Positions 33,736-42,092 of a stretch of DNA of 64,000 nucleotides are shown piece after piece (the stretch's first letter is position 1; the number at the start of each line of letters is the position of its first letter). Position numbers and translations under genes: made by a program. The notes beneath the pieces are model-generated. The model was not told where the DNA came from. It saw nothing but the letters and a program-made list of their open reading frames with translations, and did not search any database. Source of the DNA: Pseudonocardia terrae (GTDB lineage Bacteria > Actinomycetota > Actinomycetes > Mycobacteriales > Pseudonocardiaceae); NCBI RefSeq assembly GCF_021343995.1, contig NZ_JAJTTE010000003.1:1-64000 (forward strand). Reading direction: 5' to 3'.

Positions 33736-34418
33736 CCCCCGAGGAGCCCGAGCAGGACGAGCTGCGCCTGGTCCTGCTGCGGCACGGCCAGACGGACGCG
33801 AACGTCGCGCGGGCACTGGACACCGTCCCGCCCGGGGCCCCGCTGAACGAGACGGGCCGGGCGCAGGCGACGGGCATCGCCGAGCTGATCGTGGACTGGC
33901 CGATCCGCGCGGTGCACGCCTCGCGGGCCATCCGCGCCCGGCAGACCGCCGAGCCGGTCGCGCTGGCTCACGGGCTGGGCGTGACCGTGGTCGACGGGGT
34001 GCACGAGATCTTCGTGGGCGAGCTCGAGGGCCGCTCGGACAAGCCGGCCCGCCGCGAGTTCGACGAGGTGTACGACGCCTGGTGGGGCGGCGACCTCGCG
34101 CGCTCCCTGCCCGGCGGGGAGTCGGCGCTGGACCTTCGCGCCCGGTACCTGCCGGCCGTGAACCGGATCGTCGAGCAGACCGAGCGGGCGCACGGGCCGG
34201 GCGGGATGGTGGTCCTGGTCAGCCACGGCGCCGCGATCCGGCTCGCCGCGGCCGCGCTGCTCGGCGACACCGCCGAGACCCGGTACGTGCCCAACGCGGG
34301 CCGGGTCGTGCTGCGCCGGGACCGGTTCGTCGAGACCGGGTGGGCGCTGGAGCTGTGGGACTCCGGGCCCGCGCTGGTCGGCGACGTGACGGCGGGCGCG
34401 GCCCCCGAGGCCCACTGA
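33732..34418 (+). CDS. Histidine phosphatase (phosphoglycerate-mutase superfamily)
   Basis: The 228-residue branch-1 histidine phosphatase has the catalytic RHG motif in VLLRHGQTDAN, then SRAIRARQTAEP, the acid region HEIFVGELEGRSD, and the second catalytic His in LVSHGAAIRLAA. The true substrate is uncertain; many members annotated as phosphoglycerate mutases are general phosphatases. It overlaps pheA by 4 bases and corresponds in position to Rv3837c. GGAGAG at 33721 serves the ATG at 33732. Confidence 0.9.
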   Translation: MTPEEPEQDELRLVLLRHGQTDANVARALDTVPPGAPLNETGRAQATGIAELIVDWPIRAVHASRAIRARQTAEPVALAHGLGVTVVDGVHEIFVGELEGRSDKPARREFDEVYDAWWGGDLARSLPGGESALDLRARYLPAVNRIVEQTERAHGPGGMVVLVSHGAAIRLAAAALLGDTAETRYVPNAGRVVLRRDRFVETGWALELWDSGPALVGDVTAGAAPEAH

Positions 34419-34464
34419 CGCGCCCTGGTGCCCACCGCCGCCCTGCGACGCGGGCGCGGAGGGT

Positions 34465-35829
34465 TCAGCGCTGCGGGACCGGGTCCCGCTGCCGGGCGAG
34501 CAGGACGGCCGGGATCAGCGCCAGCACGCCCAGGACCGCGAGCAGCCAGAACACCGCGGCGAAGGCCGGCCCGGCGCCCTGCGGCAGCAACGTGGCGAGG
34601 GTGGTGGCCACCAGTGCACCGCCCACGGCCCCGCCGACCCGCTGGAGGGCGTTGAGCTGGGTGGTCGCGTCCGGCAGCTGCTCGCGCCGCACCACGGCGT
34701 AGGCGGCCACGGTCGGCGGGATGGCTGCGAAACCGATCGCGATGCCGCGCAGCACCAGGAGGACCTGCACGAGCACGGGGCCCGGCTCGGCGAGGGCGAA
34801 GGGGATCGCGGTGAGTGCCAGGCCCACGCAGCCCGCGGCGGCCACCACACCGCCGCCGAACCGGTCGGTGAGCCTGCCCGCCAGGGGTGTCGAGGCCGCC
34901 GTCGCGAGCCCGTAGGAGAGCAGCGCGAGTCCGGTGCCGACGGTGCCGGTCCCGCGTCCGAGCTGCAGGAGCAGCGGGAAGACCAACACGGTCCCGAAGA
35001 GCGAGGCGCCGGTGAGCGTGCTGCACACGGTCGCGGTGGCGTACCGGCGGTCGGAGAACAGCCGCAGATCGGTGACCGGGTGCGCGCGGTGCAGCGACCG
35101 CACCACGAACAGGGCCAGCGCGATCCCCCCGGCGAGCACGGTGCCGCCCACCACGAGGGGTGCGCCCTGCTCGCCCCCCGCCGTCAGGCCGTAGACCAGC
35201 GCGGACAGGCCGATCCCCGCGAGGAGCATGCCGGGCAGGTCGAGCGGCCCGGTGCGCGTCGGCCGTCCCCGCGGCAGCACGCGCACGCCCGCGACCACCC
35301 CGACCAGCCCGATCGGGACGTTGACCAGGAACAGCCACGGCCACGACGCCACCTCGAGCAGCACGCCGCCGACGACCGGGCCGAGCGCCGGTCCGAGGCT
35401 GACCACCGCCCCGAGCACCGCCATCACCCGGCCGAGCCGCTCCGGGCCGACGGCCTGACCGAGCAGCGCCTGCCCGGTCGGGACCAGGAACCCGGCGGCG
35501 ATCCCCTGCAGCACCCGCGCGCCGACCAGCAGCGCGAGGGTCGGCGCGAGCGCGCAGAGCACCGAGGCCACGGTGAAGCCCGCGAGCGCGAGCACCCAGA
35601 GACGCCCGGCACCGATCCGCCTGCCCGACCACCCGCATGCGGGCAGGGCGACGGCCAGGGCGAGCAGGTAGGAGTGCGCGATCCACTGCGCCGCCCCGAG
35701 GCCGGCGCCGAGGTCGCGGGCCATCGACTCCAGCCCGACGGCGACCACGGTCGCGTCGAGCATCGACAGCAGCGCCCCGAGCACCACGACCGCGGCGATC
35801 CTCCGGGTCGCCGGGTCCCACACCGTCAT
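34465..35829 (-). CDS. DHA2-type MFS transporter
   Basis: The 454-residue EmrB/QacA-type drug:H+ antiporter has an LDATVVAVG start motif, a motif A-like loop GWSGRRIGAGRLW, GARVLQGIAAGFLVPTGQAL and motif C (LGPALGPVVGGVLLE). About 14 helices are predicted. It is the second gene of a TetR-controlled operon: its ATG overlaps the stop of the FMN-reductase gene (ATGA). The probable role is efflux of a toxic aromatic or quinone-like compound processed by the reductase (inference). It converges with the phosphatase gene. Confidence 0.9.
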   Translation of the reverse strand: MTVWDPATRRIAAVVVLGALLSMLDATVVAVGLESMARDLGAGLGAAQWIAHSYLLALAVALPACGWSGRRIGAGRLWVLALAGFTVASVLCALAPTLALLVGARVLQGIAAGFLVPTGQALLGQAVGPERLGRVMAVLGAVVSLGPALGPVVGGVLLEVASWPWLFLVNVPIGLVGVVAGVRVLPRGRPTRTGPLDLPGMLLAGIGLSALVYGLTAGGEQGAPLVVGGTVLAGGIALALFVVRSLHRAHPVTDLRLFSDRRYATATVCSTLTGASLFGTVLVFPLLLQLGRGTGTVGTGLALLSYGLATAASTPLAGRLTDRFGGGVVAAAGCVGLALTAIPFALAEPGPVLVQVLLVLRGIAIGFAAIPPTVAAYAVVRREQLPDATTQLNALQRVGGAVGGALVATTLATLLPQGAGPAFAAVFWLLAVLGVLALIPAVLLARQRDPVPQR

Positions 35830-36410
35830 GCGGGCACCCGCAGGCCGCGCAACGCGCCCGCCCACGCCGTGACCTCGTCGAGCATCCGGCGCAGCGTCGT
35901 CTCCCGGTGGCCGGCCGGGGCGATCCGCCCGACGTCGGTCGGTCCCGTCAGCACGAAATCGGTCATGAGGTCGATGCAGACCTGGGTGCGGACGTCGGCG
36001 ATCCCGACCTCGGCCAGCACCGGGCGTAGCGCCTCGACGGCCCGGACGCCGCCCTGCACGCCGTAGCCGACCAGGCCGGCGGCCTTGTCGTTCCACTCGG
36101 CGAACAGGTAGTCGATCGCGTTCTTCACGGCGGCCGGGAAGGAGTGGTTGTACTCCGGGACCACGAAGACGAAGGCGTCGCAGGCCGCGACGGCCGCGGC
36201 CCAGCGCAGGGTGTGCCGGCGGGTGTGGTCGCCGTGGATGGCCGGGGTCGGCTCGTCGAGCAGCGGGAGGTCGAAGTCGGCCAGGTCGAGGAGCTCGACC
36301 GTTGCGCCGTGGGCCTCGGCGACCCGCTGCACCCAGGCCGCCACGATCCCGCCCCGACGCTGCGGACGGGTACTGCCGACGATGATCCCGATTCGGATGC
36401 CGCTGTTCAC
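35826..36410 (-). CDS. NADPH-dependent FMN reductase
   Basis: The 194-residue flavodoxin-fold reductase has the FMN phosphate loop IIVGSTRPQRRGG, the PEYNHSFPAAVKNAIDYL motif of this family and GYGVQGGVRAVEALRPVL. It probably reduces quinones, azo or nitro compounds. The GTG at 36410 is preceded by TACTTT at 7 bases and TTGTCA 17 bases further, a strong promoter with a leaderless start. It is divergent from the TetR gene and cotranscribed with the MFS gene. Confidence 0.9.
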   Translation of the reverse strand: MNSGIRIGIIVGSTRPQRRGGIVAAWVQRVAEAHGATVELLDLADFDLPLLDEPTPAIHGDHTRRHTLRWAAAVAACDAFVFVVPEYNHSFPAAVKNAIDYLFAEWNDKAAGLVGYGVQGGVRAVEALRPVLAEVGIADVRTQVCIDLMTDFVLTGPTDVGRIAPAGHRETTLRRMLDEVTAWAGALRGLRVPA

Positions 36411-36417
36411 GAGCGGT

Positions 36418-36455
36418 AAAGTACAACGTGCATGGCAAAGTGACAACGCTCGTTG
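36418..36455 (-). promoter_or_regulatory. Promoter and operator between tetR and the FMN-reductase operon
   Basis: On the reverse strand the -35 TTGTCA (36446-36441) and -10 TACTTT (36423-36418) are separated by 17 bases. The palindrome CAACGCTCGTTG (36444-36455) overlaps the -35, and an ACAACGTG half-site lies inside the spacer (36423-36430). This is the expected place for TetR repression. Confidence 0.7.
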
Positions 36456-36474
36456 CATCGGGTAGGAAGACGAG

Positions 36475-37119
36475 GTGACCACGGTCGGGACCGGGCCGCG
36501 GCGGGGGCTCGCGGACAAGCGGCGCGCGATCCTGCGCGGCGCGCTCGCGGTGTTCGCGCGCGAGGGCTACACCCGCGCGAGCATCGACCTCATCGCGCGC
36601 GAGGCCGGGGTCTCCACGCGCACGATCTACAACCACTTCCGCGACAAGGCCGCCCTGTTCGAGACGGTGATCCAGGAGAGCGCGCAGCGGGTCGCCGAGG
36701 AGCAGATCGCCGAGATGGAGCGGCACCTCGGCCAGGTCGCCGGAGGGCCGGCGGCGCTGGAGGCGGCCCTGCTCGCCTTCGGCCGGGCGCACGCGCAGCC
36801 CACCGCGGGCGAGCACTTCGCGCTCGTCCGGCAGATCCAGGCCGAGGTGCTGCACATCCCCGCCGAGGCGCTCGAGGCGTGGCAGGAGACCGGGCCGCGA
36901 CGGGTGCAGCGCGCGCTCACAGGGCACATCGCCCGGTTCATGGCCGAGGGCCGGCTGCGCGAGGCGGACCCGCACCGCACGGCCCGGCACCTCGTGCTGC
37001 TGGCGGCGGGCGAGGTGACCAGCCGGTCCTTCCACGGCGCGCTCCCGCTGCCGCGGGGCGAGCTCGACACGATCGTCGCCACCGGGGTCGACGCGTTCCT
37101 GCGTGCCTATGCGCCCTGA
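36475..37119 (+). CDS. TetR-family repressor
   Basis: The 214-residue protein has a TetR helix-turn-helix at residues 18-63 (ILRGALAVFAREGYTRASID, then AREAGVSTRTIYNHFRDK). The ligand-binding part resembles TetR_C proteins with RFMAEGRLREADPHRTA. The GTG at 36475 has AGGAAGACGAGG just upstream. It is divergent from the FMN-reductase/MFS operon, with a palindrome between them. The module interrupts a gene order otherwise shared with mycobacteria, suggesting acquisition as a unit. Confidence 0.92.
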   Translation: MTTVGTGPRRGLADKRRAILRGALAVFAREGYTRASIDLIAREAGVSTRTIYNHFRDKAALFETVIQESAQRVAEEQIAEMERHLGQVAGGPAALEAALLAFGRAHAQPTAGEHFALVRQIQAEVLHIPAEALEAWQETGPRRVQRALTGHIARFMAEGRLREADPHRTARHLVLLAAGEVTSRSFHGALPLPRGELDTIVATGVDAFLRAYAP

Positions 37120-37134
37120 CCGGAGGGGCGCAGC

Positions 37135-37482
37135 TCAGCCCCAGCCGAGCTCGTGGAGCGTGTGCTCGTCGATCCCGAAGTGGTGGGCGATCTCGTGCAC
37201 CACGGTCACGGCGACCTCGTGCACGACCTCGTCCTCGGTCGCGCATATCCCCAGCACCGCGTCGCGGAAGATCGTGATGCGGTCGGGCAGGACGCCGCCG
37301 TAGTCGCTGGTCCGGTCGGTGAGCGCGACGCCCTCGTACAGGCCCAGTAGCTCCGGATCGTCGGGATGCCGGTCCTCGACCAGCACCACGACGTTGTCCA
37401 TCGCCGCGGTGAGCCGCCGGGGGATCGTGTCCAGGGCGTCGGACACCAGCTCGTCGAACCGGATCCGGCTCATCTCCACCAC
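37135..37482 (-). CDS. Zincin-like metallopeptidase
   Basis: The 115-residue protein has the metzincin-like motif HEIAHHFGIDE (HExxHxxGxxD), preceded by VVHEVAVTVVHE. It matches the small metallopeptidase family at Rv3836 in M. tuberculosis (recalled). There is no signal peptide. The ATG at 37473 has its only purine-rich site abutting it, so the GTG at 37482, 6 bases after CACCCT, is chosen; the difference is three residues. It follows the septum-formation gene by 4 bases. Confidence 0.88.
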   Translation of the reverse strand: MVEMSRIRFDELVSDALDTIPRRLTAAMDNVVVLVEDRHPDDPELLGLYEGVALTDRTSDYGGVLPDRITIFRDAVLGICATEDEVVHEVAVTVVHEIAHHFGIDEHTLHELGWG

Positions 37483-37486
37483 GACG

Positions 37487-38734
37487 TCAGGGTGCCTGAA
37501 CGGGCACCTCCGGCGGCGGGCCGGCCGGAACGGCCGCCGACTCCGTCGCCGACGGAGCGGGCGCCCCCGAGCTCGGCGGCGCCGGCTCGGGCGCCGACGG
37601 CGGGACGCTCGGGTCCGTGGTCGGCGCGACGGACTGCGTCGGCGGGGCCGGCACGCCCGGCTTCGGCGTGGTGGTGGCCGCCGGGGCGGGCTGGTCGCCC
37701 ACTGTCACGGCGCCCTTGACCGGCCCGGTGACCGGCGCGAACCCGCTGCGGTCCGGCAGCAGCGCCGCCAGGTTGCAGTTGACCTTGCGGGTGCCCGCGT
37801 TCCAGGAGTCCTCGGTGACGTTGTCCCAGTACACGGTGAGCTTCTTGTCCGTGATGACCTGGGCGCCGCCGGCGTAGTCGCCCGCGATCCGGCTGCACTC
37901 CGGCTGCAGGAACCCGTCCTGGTCGCCCACCGCCGGGAAGCCGCTCTGGAACTTCTGCGAGAGGTCGACGACGCCGACCGTCTCCACCGCGTGCGGCCCG
38001 GCGCAGTCCGTGGGGTCGCCGACCCGCGGCCCGTCGATCGCCAGGCAGGTCCCGGGCGCGTAGGTCCCGGACTGGTCCTGGTCGGCCGCCTTGCCGGCCA
38101 GCGGGTACAGCGCGCCGGAGCGCGAGGCGCTCTGCACGCCGCAGCGCAGCTCGCGGTCCCCCTCGTCCCACTTCTTCTGCGACGGCTTGAGCGCGCCCAC
38201 CCGGAACTTGCCGTTCGGGTCGAACTTGCCGCCGAGGTACTGCAGCACGACCGGCGTGCACCGCTCGTTGACGAGCTGGCGCATGGTCGCGTCGTCCGGC
38301 AGAGTCTGCTGGTCGGTGAGCTGGACGGTCCCCGACTGCTCGAACAGGTGCGGCTGCGCGCAGTCGACGACGGCGGTGTCCGCGGCGTCGGCACGGGCCC
38401 AGTTCAGGCAGGTCCCGGGGGTGGTCGGCGGCGGCGGGATGTCCTCGACGTCGGCCGAGGTGCCGTTGGGCGAGGGGAGCGCGGCCAGGGAGCCGAGCAC
38501 CGGCACGGTGGCGCCGGCGACGGTGTCGAGCGTGGCCACGCCGAGCATCACGCCGGCGCCCACGAGGACGGCCGCGACGATCCGCCGCGCCTGGCGGCGG
38601 CCCGGCAGGCGCGCACCCCGGCGGGGGGACGCGGGCGGCGGGCTCGTCCGCGGGGAGCGGGCCGGGCGGTCGCCGACGGCGAGGGGGGAGCGGCCGCCGG
38701 ACGGGGTGGGGAGCTCGTCCATGTCGGCGACCAT
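37487..38734 (-). CDS. Septum-formation-domain membrane protein
   Basis: The protein has 415 residues. A Pro/Arg-rich cytoplasmic start is followed by one membrane helix (IVAAVLVGAGVMLGVATLDTV, about 52-72). The extracytoplasmic part carries the paired-Cys septum-formation module: GTCLNWARAD..VDCAQPHLFEQSG, then GTCLAIDGP..TDCAGPHAVETVG. A Pro/Ala/Thr tail of about 90 residues follows. It is positionally equivalent to Rv3835 and immediately precedes the zincin. The likely role is at the cell envelope during growth or division; this is inferred from the domain name only. Confidence 0.82.
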   Translation of the reverse strand: MVADMDELPTPSGGRSPLAVGDRPARSPRTSPPPASPRRGARLPGRRQARRIVAAVLVGAGVMLGVATLDTVAGATVPVLGSLAALPSPNGTSADVEDIPPPPTTPGTCLNWARADAADTAVVDCAQPHLFEQSGTVQLTDQQTLPDDATMRQLVNERCTPVVLQYLGGKFDPNGKFRVGALKPSQKKWDEGDRELRCGVQSASRSGALYPLAGKAADQDQSGTYAPGTCLAIDGPRVGDPTDCAGPHAVETVGVVDLSQKFQSGFPAVGDQDGFLQPECSRIAGDYAGGAQVITDKKLTVYWDNVTEDSWNAGTRKVNCNLAALLPDRSGFAPVTGPVKGAVTVGDQPAPAATTTPKPGVPAPPTQSVAPTTDPSVPPSAPEPAPPSSGAPAPSATESAAVPAGPPPEVPVQAP

Positions 38735-38978
38735 CTTGCCGTCCCCGTCCGGGCGACCCGATCCGGTGCCGTCGTCGCTCGGTCATCGGTCGGGCGCGTG
38801 CTGCGAGGTGTCGTCGGGGGACGGCGAGGAACCCCGATCCGGTGAGCCTGCGCGACGGGAGGCCTCCCGGGTCGGGTGAACGGTGTCACGATCTTGGTCG
38901 GTCCGATACCGAGCCGAGACCGTGGGCGGTTCCGCACGTACGCCCGGAGCGGATACGGTGCGCGGCGGGGGTGGACGC

Positions 38979-39644
38979 ATGACGGAGCACGACGGCCGGG
39001 ACCAGCCCGGACCGCCGGACGAGACCGGGGAGACCCGGCCCGTCGAGAGGGCCCGCGGCCGGATGACGGAGCAGGACGCGTCGACCACGCCCCGCGAACC
39101 CACCCTGGCCGAGAAGCGCGCCCGCGAGCAGGGCGCCCGCCGTCGCGCCGAGGAGGCCCGGCTGGCCGAGGAGGAGGCCGGGCGCCGGAAGAAGCGCAAG
39201 CGGATCCTGATCGGCTCCGGCGTGGCGGTCGGCGTGGTCGCGCTGATCGCCGTCGGGTACGCCGTGTCCTCGGACGACGAGGAGGTCCAGGCCCGCTGCG
39301 TCGACGACAACAACGTCGTCGTCGACGACGGGAACTGCGTCACCCCGGCCTCGGCCAGCAACAACACCTACTACGGGGGCGGCGGCTTCTTCCCGATCTT
39401 CATCGGGGCCGGCGGCCGCCAGTACCACTACAACTACGGCGGCTCGGGCAACATCGGCCAGGTCGCCACCGGCGGGACCACGACGGTGCCGCAGAACGCG
39501 ACCGTCCGCACACCGTCGGGCAAGACGATCTCGCGCGGTGGCCTCGGCGTGAGCAACGGCGGCTCGTCCTCGGGCGGGTCGAAGGGCACGTCGGGCGGGT
39601 CGTCCTCGTCGGGCGGGAAGTCCGGCGGAAGCAGCGGGAGCTGA
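38979..39644 (+). CDS. Single-helix membrane protein with Gly/Ser/Tyr-rich tail (YgiB-like position)
   Basis: The 221-residue protein has a charged N-terminal coil (AEKRAREQGARRRAEEARLA), one membrane helix (ILIGSGVAVGVVALIAVGYAV, 73-93) and a short acidic Cys pair (ARCVDDNNVVVDDGNCV). A glycine/serine/tyrosine-rich tail follows (YYGGGGFFPIFIG, SSSGGSKGTSGG). The tail and the location before a YgiC homologue recall E. coli YgiB/YjfM (DUF1190). TACGGT at 38954-38959 is a likely -10. The three genes 38979-41320 form one operon. Confidence 0.68.
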   Translation: MTEHDGRDQPGPPDETGETRPVERARGRMTEQDASTTPREPTLAEKRAREQGARRRAEEARLAEEEAGRRKKRKRILIGSGVAVGVVALIAVGYAVSSDDEEVQARCVDDNNVVVDDGNCVTPASASNNTYYGGGGFFPIFIGAGGRQYHYNYGGSGNIGQVATGGTTTVPQNATVRTPSGKTISRGGLGVSNGGSSSGGSKGTSGGSSSSGGKSGGSSGS

Positions 39645-39647
39645 GCG

Positions 39648-40814
39648 GTGCGCCGTGAACGCGGGGCCGCGCGCCCCGGCTGGCAGCAGATCGTCCGCGA
39701 CCAGGGGCTCGTCTACGACGCGCCGGGACGGGACGAGAACGGGCTCGCCCGGCCGTACTGGGACGAGTCGGTGCACTACGTCTTCGAGATGGACGAGATC
39801 CTCTCCCTCGAGGCGGACGTCGAGCTCCTGCACTCGATGTGCCTGGAGGCCGTCGACCACGTCGTGACGACCGAGCGGTTCCGCGACTTCGCCCTGCCCG
39901 AGTGGGTGTGGGAGAAGGTCGCGGACTCGTGGAAGCGGCACGACCCGCACGTCTACGGCCGCTTCGACCTGCGCTACGACGGCTCCGGCCCGGCCAAGCT
40001 GCTCGAGTACAACGCCGACACCCCGACCACCTTGCTCGAGGCGTCGATCCTGCAGTGGTACTGGCTGAAGGACACCCATCCCGACGACGACCAGTGGAAC
40101 TCCCTGCACGAGCGCCTGGTCGAGCGGTTCGGCGAGATCAAGGGCGCGCTGCCCGGCTCCGAGGTGCACTTCACCTGGTCCGGCGGCGACGCCACCGGCG
40201 AGGACCACGTGACCGTCGGGTACCTGCAGGAGACCGCGGCCGAGGCCGGCCTGGACACCGTGGGTCTGCGGATCGAGGACATCGGCTGGGACGTCGACCT
40301 CGACCGCTTCGTCGACCTCGCGGAGGCGTCGATCGCGACGGTGTTCAAGCTCTACCCCTGGGAGTGGATCCTCACCGAGGAGTTCGGCAAGCACGTCGTG
40401 CGCAGCCTGCCCGAGACCCTCTGGCTCGAGCCGCTGTGGAAGACGCTGCTGTCGAACAAGGCGATCCTCGCCGTGCTGTGGGAGATGTACCCCGGCCACC
40501 CGAACCTGCTGCCCGCCTACCTGAACGACCCGGGCCTGCTCACCGAGTACGTGCGCAAGCCGCTGCTGGGCCGCGAGGGGGCGAACGTCGACATCGTCTC
40601 GCCCGGCTCGCAGGTCTCGACCGGCGGCGTGTACGGCGAGGAGGGCTACGTCTACCAGCTCTTCGACCCGCTGCCCGTGTTCGACGGCTTCCGGCCCGCC
40701 CTGGGCGCGTGGATCGTGGGCGACGGCTCGGCGGGTCTCGGCATCCGCGAGACCGCGGGCCTGGTGACGGACGACGGCGCCGCGTTCGTGCCGCACCGCA
40801 TCCCCGAGGACTGA
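39648..40814 (+). CDS. Glutathionylspermidine-synthase-family ATP-grasp protein (YgiC-like)
   Basis: The 388-residue protein has GSP-synthase ATP-grasp landmarks: LLEYNADTPTTLLEAS, FKLYPWEWILTEEFGKH, NKAILAVLWEMYPGHPNLLPAY and KPLLGREGANVDIV (ATP-binding Lys and Glu). It lacks the amidase domain of true Gsp synthetase/amidase. Actinobacteria do not use glutathionylspermidine, so it probably ligates another amine to a peptide or to a cell-surface acceptor, as proposed for YgiC/YjfC. GGGAG precedes the GTG at 39648. Confidence 0.88.
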   Translation: MRRERGAARPGWQQIVRDQGLVYDAPGRDENGLARPYWDESVHYVFEMDEILSLEADVELLHSMCLEAVDHVVTTERFRDFALPEWVWEKVADSWKRHDPHVYGRFDLRYDGSGPAKLLEYNADTPTTLLEASILQWYWLKDTHPDDDQWNSLHERLVERFGEIKGALPGSEVHFTWSGGDATGEDHVTVGYLQETAAEAGLDTVGLRIEDIGWDVDLDRFVDLAEASIATVFKLYPWEWILTEEFGKHVVRSLPETLWLEPLWKTLLSNKAILAVLWEMYPGHPNLLPAYLNDPGLLTEYVRKPLLGREGANVDIVSPGSQVSTGGVYGEEGYVYQLFDPLPVFDGFRPALGAWIVGDGSAGLGIRETAGLVTDDGAAFVPHRIPED

Positions 40815-40873
40815 CGCCGCCGATCCTCGGGCCCCGACCCCCGCTTCCCGTCCCTTTCCTCCCGGAGGACCCC

Positions 40874-41320
40874 ATGACCCTCGCCCTCGATGCGGCGTAC
40901 TTCGCGAACATCGGCCGCGGCGTCGGTGCGATCCTGCTCTACGCGCTGCTCGGCGCGCTGCTCATGCTCATCGGCTTCTGGGCCATCGACATCACCACAC
41001 CCGGCAAGCTGAACCGGCTGGTCCGCGACGGCCGCCCGGGCGCGGTGCTGGTGACCTCCGCCGGGATGATCTCGATGGCGTTCATCGTGGTCGTCGCGAT
41101 CTGGAGCGCCTCGGGGCTGCTGGCCGAGGGGCTGCTCGCGGCGCTGATCTTCGGCCTGGTCGGCATCATCGCCCAGGTCGTCGCGGTGCGGCTGCTGGAG
41201 TGGGTCACCGGCATCCGGATCGGTGAGGTGCTGGCGGCCGAGGAGCTGAGCGCCGAGGCGTGGGTGGTCGCGGCCGCGCACGTGGCGCTCGGCCTCGTGG
41301 TGGCCGTTGCGATCATCTAG
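40874..41320 (+). CDS. DUF350 membrane protein (YjfL-like)
   Basis: The 148-residue protein has four helices in two repeats (ILLYALLGALLMLIGFWAID.. and GLLAALIFGLVGIIAQVVAV..), matching DUF350. GGAGG at 40864-40868 serves the ATG. DUF350 next to a YgiC homologue repeats the E. coli yjfMCL order, supporting a shared function in the envelope. A GC-rich palindromic stretch (CCGCGG copies, 41323-41345) follows and may end transcription. Confidence 0.88.
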   Translation: MTLALDAAYFANIGRGVGAILLYALLGALLMLIGFWAIDITTPGKLNRLVRDGRPGAVLVTSAGMISMAFIVVVAIWSASGLLAEGLLAALIFGLVGIIAQVVAVRLLEWVTGIRIGEVLAAEELSAEAWVVAAAHVALGLVVAVAII

Positions 41321-41368
41321 CCCGCGGTCCTCTCCCGGGCCGCGGCTTCTTCCGCGCCGACGTCGGCT

Positions 41369-42013
41369 TCAGACCCTGTCGCGCACCCGTTCGGCGACGT
41401 CCTTCGTCAGCGCCGCGCGGGTGAGCGCGGCGGCGAGCTGCGCGAGCCTGCCGTCGGGGACGAGGGCGGCGAGGTCGTCCGGGGCGGTCGGCAGGCCGAG
41501 CTTCTCGGCGCCCTGCCGCGCCTTGCCGTCGAGCGCCGGCCGCAGCTCCGGCCACACGGCCTGGGCCTCGCGGCAGAAGATGTCCGCGCCGGTCGGCCCG
41601 AGCCGGGGGAACTCCGTGAGCAGCTCGCGGATGCGGTCCGTGTCGCCGCGGCCCTCCTCGCGCAGCCGGCGCAGGTCGCCCTTCCACCGGTTCAGGAGCA
41701 GCTCGGCGCCTTCGCCGAGCGCGGTGGCGGTGCTCTCGTCGTAGCGCGTGTAGTGGGCGCGGCCCAGCGCGTCGACGCGGTCCTGCCAGCTCGCGTCGCG
41801 CATCTTCTCCGGCGTGCCCATCCCGGAGCGGACGAGCTCGTGCGCCGCGTCGACGGCGACGTCCGCCCGGATGCGGGTCGACAGCAGCACCGCCAGCACC
41901 AGCAGCCGGTACAGCGGCGCGGGCGTGTCCTTGAGCGTGATCCCGGCCTGCTCGGCGTAGGTCTCGCCGGCCTCGTCGAGCAGCGCGGTCACGGTGTCCT
42001 GTGGCGCACCCAT
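41369..42013 (-). CDS. Endonuclease III-like helix-hairpin-helix protein
   Basis: The 214-residue HhH-GPD-fold protein has LVLAVLLSTRIRADVAVDAA, the hairpin FPRLGPTGADIFCREAQAV and DGKARQGAEKLGLP. The catalytic Lys of endonuclease III (LPGVGRKTA) is not seen, and the C-terminal [4Fe-4S] Cys cluster is missing. It is therefore either a monofunctional or an inactive relative. The ATG at 42013 is used. It is separated from the FUSC gene by the third palindrome array. Confidence 0.8.
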   Translation of the reverse strand: MGAPQDTVTALLDEAGETYAEQAGITLKDTPAPLYRLLVLAVLLSTRIRADVAVDAAHELVRSGMGTPEKMRDASWQDRVDALGRAHYTRYDESTATALGEGAELLLNRWKGDLRRLREEGRGDTDRIRELLTEFPRLGPTGADIFCREAQAVWPELRPALDGKARQGAEKLGLPTAPDDLAALVPDGRLAQLAAALTRAALTKDVAERVRDRV

Positions 42014-42021
42014 ACCGACGA

Positions 42022-42092
42022 CTACCCGCGTTGTGGAGCCACGATGCACCCCAGCCCGCACCCCGAGGTGAGTCATGGAGCCAGGACGCACG
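42022..42092. repeat. Third palindrome array, two copies of TGGAGCCA
   Basis: Cores TGGAGCCA at 42034 and 42076 are spaced 42 bp. The flanks keep part of the consensus (GCGTTGTGGAGCC..ATGC and GTCATGGAGCC..GACGC). They sit in the 59-base gap after the FUSC gene and before the endonuclease-like gene, and the second copy runs into the 3' end of the FUSC coding sequence. Confidence 0.75.
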
